Source: JAZDKP01 sp043802925
GTDB lineage: Bacteria; Fibrobacterota; OXYB2-FULL-49-7; JAEUSG01
Direction: 5' to 3'
NCBI GenBank assembly: GCA_043802925.1
Contig: JAZDKP010000044.1
Location: 1-11,826 of the forward strand
DNA length: 11,826 bases
In this document: piece by piece, positions 7,014 to 11,826 of the stretch
Layout of the letters: each line of letters starts with the position of its first letter
Numbering within the stretch: the first letter of the stretch is position 1
The notes under the pieces: model-generated
The model's input: the letters and a program-made list of their open reading frames with translations, nothing else
What the model was told of the DNA's origin: nothing
The model's database searches: none
Translations under genes and position numbers: made by a program

Positions 7014-9109
7014 CAAAAACCGCAACCGCCCTTCTCGTTGTCCTGCTGTGCGCGGCCCTGGCCCCGGCCAAAAACCTGTCGGTCGCCATGCTCGATTTCC
7101 AGTATCAGGGCGAAAACCTGGGCAAGCGCTGGTACGCCACGGCCCTGCCCGAGGCGCTCCTCCAACAGTTGTTGAAAAATGAGGGGGTGTCGGTCATGCC
7201 CGCGCCCCAGGTACGCCTCCACCGCAACAACCTGAAAAAAGGCAACAAACCCTCCGACATCTACACCTTCGGCAGCCTCCTCGACCTTGATTATTTCCTG
7301 TCCGGCGAGTACCAAATCACCGATACCGCCTTCACGGTGACGCTTTCCGTGTGGGACCTCCGCAAACAGCGCATGGAGGCCCTTACCATCGAAGGGAAGG
7401 AAGGAAGGTTCTTTGACCTTTCCGCGAAACTCGCCGAAGCGTTCCTGAAAAGCGCGGCCCCGGGCAAGCCGTTCAAACCCGCGCCGCCCCCCGCAAAAAG
7501 CGAACCGCTGTTCGGCATCTACGCCAAGGCCATGGACGAGTACGCGCAAAACCGCCTGCCCGAGGCCATGTTCTCGACGCGGCGCGCCCTCGATTTTGAC
7601 AAGGACTATGCGCCCGCCCTCCTGCTCCTGGCGCGCCTGTACAGCCGGTCGGGGCAAAAGGCCAAGGCGCTCGCGGCGGTCAAACGCGTCTACGATCGCA
7701 ACCCCGGCGACTGCGAGGTCGTGGCCGAGTACGCCCGGTTCCTGACCTTAAGCGCAAAGACCGGTGCGGCCCTCAAGCTGCTCAAGGAAAACAAGTCCCT
7801 GTGTGCGGGTTCCTATTTCCTGAACAGCGCCTTTGGCGCGGCGTACCTCGAGGAGGGCTTCTTCACGGTCGCGATTTCGTATCTCGTAAAAGCGATCAAC
7901 GCCGACCCGGGCATCACCGAAGAGGTTTTCCTGCTGGGCAAGGCCTACCTCGGCTCCGAGGACTACCCAAAGGCCCAGGCCTCCTTTGAAAAAGCCGTGG
8001 CCCTTGAGGGCGACAATCCCATGTACCGCTGCATGCTGGGCATCGCTTACCGGAGCGGCGGGGACCTCATCCGCGCAGTGAAAATCCTCGAGGAGCTGCT
8101 GGTCCGGAACCCGGACTTCCTGCCCGCCACCTTCCAGCTCGCCTACGCGTACAACATGTTGGGCTGGCAGAAAAAGGCCCTTCAGGTCCTGAACATCGCG
8201 CTCCCGCGCAACCCGGCCTCGTCCGACCTGCTCACCGGGCTGGCCGTCACATACATGAAGCTGGGCGAGGACGCGCAGGCCGAGGCCTTCTTTAAAAAAG
8301 CCATGGAAAGCGACCCCGCCTCCCCCACGGTACTGAACAACTACGGCGTCTTCATGCTCGAAAAAAAGCGCGACCGCGATGCGGCCCGCCTGCTCTCCAA
8401 GGCGCTGGAAAAGGACGTCCGAAATCCAGGCATCGCGCTCAACCTGGCCACGGCTTACGAACGGCTGGGCAGGTATGAGGAGGCACGAAAAAACCTCGAA
8501 CTCGCAGTGGAATCTTCGCCGGGCAATGTGGACGCACGAAAAAAACTCAGTAACATTTACCGGGCCACGGGCCAGAACGAAAAGGCCCTGTCCATTCTCG
8601 CGGAGGTGCTCTCCCTCAACGCACAGGACTACGAATCTAAAATAGAATATGCCCGCCTGCTGCTGGTCATGGGCCGCAAGGAGGAGGGCGTCAATGTCCT
8701 CGAAGACGTGGTCAGGAACAATCCCGGGAACAACGACTATCTCTACCTGCTGGCTGAATCCTACAACAGCATCGAATGGTACGACATCGCGCTCCTCAAG
8801 CTCGAAAAACTCCTTGAAAAAAACCCGAACAATGCGCGGGTCCTCAGACTCCTCGGTGAAATCTACTTCAAGAAAGCGTCCAAAGACGGGAGAATCAACA
8901 AGGAACTGGGGCTAAAATGCCTCTTTTACGCAAAAAATGCCTATACGCTGGCACCCGACAACCCGGCCGCAGTGGTCTGGTACGCCCGTGCGCTCTACGA
9001 TTTCAAGAATGACCCAGCCACGGCCTACCCCCTTTTCCAAAAGGCCCTTGGCATGGATCTGGCGCCCGAGATGCGCAAGGAAGTCAAGCGATACCTGAAG
9101 GGAAAATAG
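7010..9109 (+). CDS. Exported TPR protein with FlgO/CsgG-like N-terminal domain
   Basis: The 699 residues begin with a signal peptide (hydrophobic 7-18, likely cut after APA at 18-20). No proper lipobox is seen, since the cysteine at 14 lies within the hydrophobic core. Residues about 22-148 begin LSVAMLDF and include SGEYQ at 98-102 followed by alternating strands. This resembles the fold used by FlgO, CsgG and TolB-N type periplasmic proteins, placed at fold level only. A proline-rich linker (about 151-166) leads to about 14 tetratricopeptide repeats from 167 to the end. They show typical A-x2-LG-x-AY, A-x-F-x-KA and NP turns, for example at 307-334, 376-402, 444-470, 477-503 and 647-679. 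The protein is probably a periplasmic scaffold for protein complexes of the envelope. The start overlaps the lipid kinase stop as ATGA, suggesting a shared envelope role. It appears to be the last gene of the PSP1-metG run. Confidence 0.85.
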   Translation: MTKTATALLVVLLCAALAPAKNLSVAMLDFQYQGENLGKRWYATALPEALLQQLLKNEGVSVMPAPQVRLHRNNLKKGNKPSDIYTFGSLLDLDYFLSGEYQITDTAFTVTLSVWDLRKQRMEALTIEGKEGRFFDLSAKLAEAFLKSAAPGKPFKPAPPPAKSEPLFGIYAKAMDEYAQNRLPEAMFSTRRALDFDKDYAPALLLLARLYSRSGQKAKALAAVKRVYDRNPGDCEVVAEYARFLTLSAKTGAALKLLKENKSLCAGSYFLNSAFGAAYLEEGFFTVAISYLVKAINADPGITEEVFLLGKAYLGSEDYPKAQASFEKAVALEGDNPMYRCMLGIAYRSGGDLIRAVKILEELLVRNPDFLPATFQLAYAYNMLGWQKKALQVLNIALPRNPASSDLLTGLAVTYMKLGEDAQAEAFFKKAMESDPASPTVLNNYGVFMLEKKRDRDAARLLSKALEKDVRNPGIALNLATAYERLGRYEEARKNLELAVESSPGNVDARKKLSNIYRATGQNEKALSILAEVLSLNAQDYESKIEYARLLLVMGRKEEGVNVLEDVVRNNPGNNDYLYLLAESYNSIEWYDIALLKLEKLLEKNPNNARVLRLLGEIYFKKASKDGRINKELGLKCLFYAKNAYTLAPDNPAAVVWYARALYDFKNDPATAYPLFQKALGMDLAPEMRKEVKRYLKGK

Positions 9110-9165
9110 GCGTAGGATTTTTCGCCTGCGGACAGCTCCTCCGAATTGCTTGAATTGCCCTCCTT

Positions 9166-9195
9166 TTGTAACATATTTTTCTATTATTCTATATT
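9166..9195 (+). promoter_or_regulatory. Possible promoter for the signalling operon
   Basis: TTGTAA (9166-9171) and TATATT (9190-9195) are 18 bases apart in a sharply AT-rich stretch (about 9150-9215). The predicted transcription start near 9202 would leave only about 12 bases before the ATG at 9214, so the first mRNA may be nearly leaderless. Judged by consensus alone. Confidence 0.45.
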
Positions 9196-9213
9196 ATTTA
9201 GCAACGATAAAAA

Positions 9214-9435
9214 ATGTCCATCCTAAAATCCATTTTGTTCTCTCCAAACACCACGAGCGCACGTCCGGCAATCGTATTTCTCTCCTGCGCGTCACTCGTG
9301 GCCCTTTTTTCCATTGCCATCCTTGAAATTGTGATCCTGGTCCTGGGCGCCAACGGGATTTTCCCGAGTGCGGCCGCGGCCGAATGGATCCTCCGGATAA
9401 AAACCTCGGCCATCAGCCTTCTCCATGGAATATAA
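9214..9435 (+). CDS. Small membrane protein, unknown function
   Basis: This 73-residue protein is not recognised. It has a strong hydrophobic segment at about 19-44 (rich in Val, Ile, Leu, Ala) and a second weaker hydrophobic stretch at about 53-72, so one or two membrane passes. No cysteine lipobox or conserved motif is visible. There is no ribosome binding site before the ATG, which follows AT-rich sequence directly. It overlaps the histidine kinase start by 11 bases, so kinase translation probably depends on it. The overlap, the promoter just upstream and the membrane nature suggest it is a real gene and perhaps a sensory or stabilising partner of the kinase. That role is inferred from position only. 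Confidence 0.6.
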   Translation: MSILKSILFSPNTTSARPAIVFLSCASLVALFSIAILEIVILVLGANGIFPSAAAAEWILRIKTSAISLLHGI

Positions 9436-10945
9436 GCGGTTCTCCTATTTCCTCCTGTTCGGTTTCGCGGCCGTGCTCGTGGGCGTCCTTTTCGAGTACG
9501 TCCCGGGCGGGTTCCTCCTCAAGCTGGCGCTCGCCATCCTGTTCCTCGGCACGCCCGGGGTCTGCGCTGTAATCGAATACCGGAGCACCCGCCGGCTCCA
9601 CTACCGGCTCGATGAGTTCCAGCGCCTCCTGAATGAAAGCTTCAACACCATCCTGAAGGAGTCGGCCGAGGACATGGGACTCGACGAGGCCCTGCAGGTC
9701 CTCGAGGGCCGTGACATCACGCCCGACCAGACCACCACCCTTTCCCGCCAGCTGGAATATTCCCGCAGCCTTTTTTCCAAGGAGATCCGCGTCTTTCAGC
9801 AGAAGAACCGGATCATCAAGGAACTGAACGACAAGATTCTCTTTTCCAAGCAGCAGCTCGAGGCGGTCTTTGACGCCCTGGAGGACGGGCTTTGCATCGT
9901 GGACAACGAGCTGCGCATTTTCCGCCTCAACAAGGCCTTTGCCCGCTCCTGCGGCAAGGACGACCTCAAACAACTGCTCGGGAAAAAAAGCCACGAATGC
10001 TTTCCCGGCTTCGCCGGGCCCGGTGCGGACCGCCACGCCCTCCAGGTCTTTGCCACGGGCGACCGGGTCACCGGCATTCCGCTGGAATCGTTTTTGAACG
10101 GCCCCAAAATGTATTTTATCTACAGCGTGTTCCCCATCGAGAACGAGGGGCGCGTCATTTACGTGCTCCAGCATTTCCGGAACATTACGGTGGAAAAGAA
10201 AATGAACGAGCAGCTCATCCGGTCGGCCAACCTCGCCTCCATCGGTACCATGATCGCGGGCATCGCGCACGAAATGAACAACCCGCTCTCGGGCATCTCC
10301 GGGACCGCATCCAATATGAAGAATATGCCCGCGTCCTACGGCCTCAACGACAAAGGCCAAGAGCGCATTTCGGACATCCTCGATTCCGCGGGACGGGCCG
10401 AGATTATCCTCAAAGGCCTGCTCGACCTCTCGCGCAAAAAAGAGAGCCAGTTTGTCATCATGAACCTGCAACCCCTCGTGGACCGCGCCCTGCAGTCCAT
10501 CCATATGAACGGCTTCCAACAGGTCCAAAAGCGCATCGACATTGAGCCCGGCCTCAAGCCCGTCGCCAACTGCGACCCGGACCGTGTCATGCAGGTCCTC
10601 ATCAACCTGCTCACCAACGCCACCTTCGCGGTGCTCGACCGGGCCCGGCGCGACATTGCCGTGGGCCGCGCCTATACCCCGGAAGTGATCGTCAGCGTCC
10701 GGTCCAAAGGCCACGACACCTTCCTCCTCTCCGTGTCCGACAACGGCGTGGGCATCCCCGAATCCAAGCTCTCCCAAATCTTCGATCCCTTCTTCACCAC
10801 CCGTCCCCCGGGCCAGGGCACCGGTCTCGGACTGTCCATCTGCAACAAAATCATGATGGAGCACAACGGCCGCATTACCGTTGAAAGCGTCCCGGACGTA
10901 CGCACGGTCTTTTCGCTCGAATTCCCGAAAGCGGGGATGGAATGA
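9425..10945 (+). CDS. Membrane sensor histidine kinase (2 TM, PAS, HisKA, HATPase)
   Basis: The protein has 506 residues. Two membrane segments (about 7-24 and 30-51) are joined by a loop of only about five residues, so there is no external sensing domain. A coiled-coil linker (about 105-145) leads to a PAS-like domain (about 143-256). The dimerisation/phosphoacceptor helix has IAHEMNNPLSG, with H282 as the predicted phosphorylated histidine. The ATPase domain has the N box (INLLTNA, N394 and N398), G1 box DNGVGIP (D439), F box FDPFFTT (453-459) and G2 box GQGTGLGLS (463-471). All residues needed for kinase activity are present. It autophosphorylates with ATP and passes phosphate to a receiver, almost certainly the one encoded next, whose ATG overlaps this stop (ATGA). 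The start lacks a ribosome binding site and lies inside the small membrane protein gene, so coupling is likely. The signal is unknown. Confidence 0.93.
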   Translation: MEYKRFSYFLLFGFAAVLVGVLFEYVPGGFLLKLALAILFLGTPGVCAVIEYRSTRRLHYRLDEFQRLLNESFNTILKESAEDMGLDEALQVLEGRDITPDQTTTLSRQLEYSRSLFSKEIRVFQQKNRIIKELNDKILFSKQQLEAVFDALEDGLCIVDNELRIFRLNKAFARSCGKDDLKQLLGKKSHECFPGFAGPGADRHALQVFATGDRVTGIPLESFLNGPKMYFIYSVFPIENEGRVIYVLQHFRNITVEKKMNEQLIRSANLASIGTMIAGIAHEMNNPLSGISGTASNMKNMPASYGLNDKGQERISDILDSAGRAEIILKGLLDLSRKKESQFVIMNLQPLVDRALQSIHMNGFQQVQKRIDIEPGLKPVANCDPDRVMQVLINLLTNATFAVLDRARRDIAVGRAYTPEVIVSVRSKGHDTFLLSVSDNGVGIPESKLSQIFDPFFTTRPPGQGTGLGLSICNKIMMEHNGRITVESVPDVRTVFSLEFPKAGME

Positions 10946-11826
10946 GCCCCAAGCCCCGGGTCCTCGTGGTGGACGACGAAAAGCTTATCCGCGAAATGAT
11001 CGCGGACTTCCTCGAACAGGACTACGCGGTCACCACGGCCAACAGCGGCGAATCGGCCCTGGCCCTGCCCGGCATTGCGGGCTTCGACCTGGTCATCTCC
11101 GACATCAACATGCCCGGCATCCCGGGCTACGAGCTGCTGAAGCGCGTGCGCCAGCTCTCCCCGCGCACCAAGGTGGTGCTCATCACGGCGTACGATGTCG
11201 ACAACTATGTGCGCATGGCCAAGGAGCACGGGGTCTGCAACATCATCTCCAAGACCGTGCCCTTCAACTTCTCCGAGCTCGCCGTTGTGGTGCGCAACCT
11301 CATTTCCGGCGACATCTTCGGCATTGAAAAATACATGGCCCCGGGCTTCCAGCGTCTTGACACCTACACGGTCCGGAGTTCGGCCGAGGCCAAGGATGTC
11401 CGCGAGGACATCCTCAAACTTTTCCTCCAGCACATCCAAAGCACCGGCGAACTGCGCCTCGTGCTCGACGAAATCGTGACCAACGCGCTCTACCATTCCC
11501 CGCGCGACCCCCAGGGCAACGAAAAGTACAAGGAGTTTTCCAACATCGTACTCGACGAAACCGAGTTCATCACCCTGGACTGTGTCATTGATCACGAAAA
11601 ATACGGGGTGGGCATCGTGGACCGGCAGGGCTCGCTTTCCAAGGAGACCGTGCTCTATAAAATCGACCGCCACATCAAGGGCGAAGGCATCCTGGACGAC
11701 AGCGGCCGCGGCCTGTTCATGTCGCGTATCTTCGCGGACCGGCTCATCGTCAACATCGATCCCGGCAACAAGACCGAAATCATCGTGCTCAATTACCGTT
11801 CCCCCATTTACCAGGGCTTCAAGCCG
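10942..11826 (+). CDS. Response regulator fused to an RsbW-like HATPase domain, C-terminus cut by window edge
   Basis: Starting at the ATGA overlap with the kinase, 295 codons remain open to the right edge. Residues about 5-122 are a receiver domain with acidic pair D11/D12, phosphoacceptor D54 in VISDINMPG, T82 and K104. Residues about 145-285 are a GHKL ATPase domain of the RsbW/SpoIIAB anti-sigma-factor type rather than a histidine kinase. The N box is LDEIVTNALYHS (E177, N181), there is a reduced G1 box (D227, G230), and DDSGRGLFMSRIFAD at 252-266 is the typical RsbW-like G2 region. No HisKA helix and no DNA-binding domain are present in the visible part. Family knowledge suggests the output binds or phosphorylates a sigma factor or STAS protein, with phosphorylation of D54 switching it. 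The domain seems nearly complete at the edge; a further domain cannot be excluded. Confidence 0.87.
   Translation, partial: MSPKPRVLVVDDEKLIREMIADFLEQDYAVTTANSGESALALPGIAGFDLVISDINMPGIPGYELLKRVRQLSPRTKVVLITAYDVDNYVRMAKEHGVCNIISKTVPFNFSELAVVVRNLISGDIFGIEKYMAPGFQRLDTYTVRSSAEAKDVREDILKLFLQHIQSTGELRLVLDEIVTNALYHSPRDPQGNEKYKEFSNIVLDETEFITLDCVIDHEKYGVGIVDRQGSLSKETVLYKIDRHIKGEGILDDSGRGLFMSRIFADRLIVNIDPGNKTEIIVLNYRSPIYQGFKP

Noticed and set aside
9110..9140. Possible terminator after the TPR gene (GGCG...CGCC)
   Set aside because: Only four pairs around a 10-base loop, and no T-run follows the 3' arm.

Overview
The window looks like ordinary chromosome from a Gram-negative, high-GC bacterium. It carries a signal-peptide outer-membrane barrel protein with the start of an OmpA-like domain, a second exported protein, housekeeping enzymes and a sensor kinase operon. 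The methionyl-tRNA synthetase has a KVSTS signature of the type I associate with Bacteroidota-like enzymes. The ADS-rich coiled-coil linker in the OmpA-type protein recalls FCB-group bacteria, possibly Fibrobacterota. That placement is from memory of families only and is tentative. No tRNA, rRNA, CRISPR array, insertion sequence or phage gene was seen.

Layout. Positions 1-1306 (minus strand) hold an OmpA-type outer-membrane protein cut by the left edge. A 282-base divergent spacer follows, with a clear rho-independent hairpin just upstream of pgm. Positions 1589-3522 (plus) hold phosphoglucomutase and a small DUF4404-type protein. After a 133-base AT-rich spacer with a possible promoter, positions 3656-9109 hold a tight run: a 15-codon leader frame that overlaps a PSP1-domain protein, methionyl-tRNA synthetase, a SEC59/DGK1/VTE5-type membrane lipid kinase, and an exported TPR protein with a FlgO/CsgG-like N-terminal domain. 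A second AT-rich spacer with a promoter-like site leads to 9214-11826: a small membrane protein, a membrane histidine kinase without an external sensor domain, and a response regulator fused to an RsbW-like ATPase domain, cut by the right edge.

How the genes work together. Pgm links glycolysis to glycogen and cell-envelope sugars. PSP1 next to metG matches a neighbourhood known from Bacillus (yaaT near metS). The lipid kinase and TPR protein overlap by 4 bases and are probably co-translated, so both may serve the cell envelope. The last three genes overlap by 11 and 4 bases and read as one signalling unit. The kinase would phosphorylate the receiver domain, which would then control an anti-sigma-factor-type kinase/binding domain, coupling a two-component relay to partner switching. 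This module is the most interesting part of the window; its expected partners (STAS anti-anti-sigma factor, sigma factor or PP2C phosphatase) are not in view.
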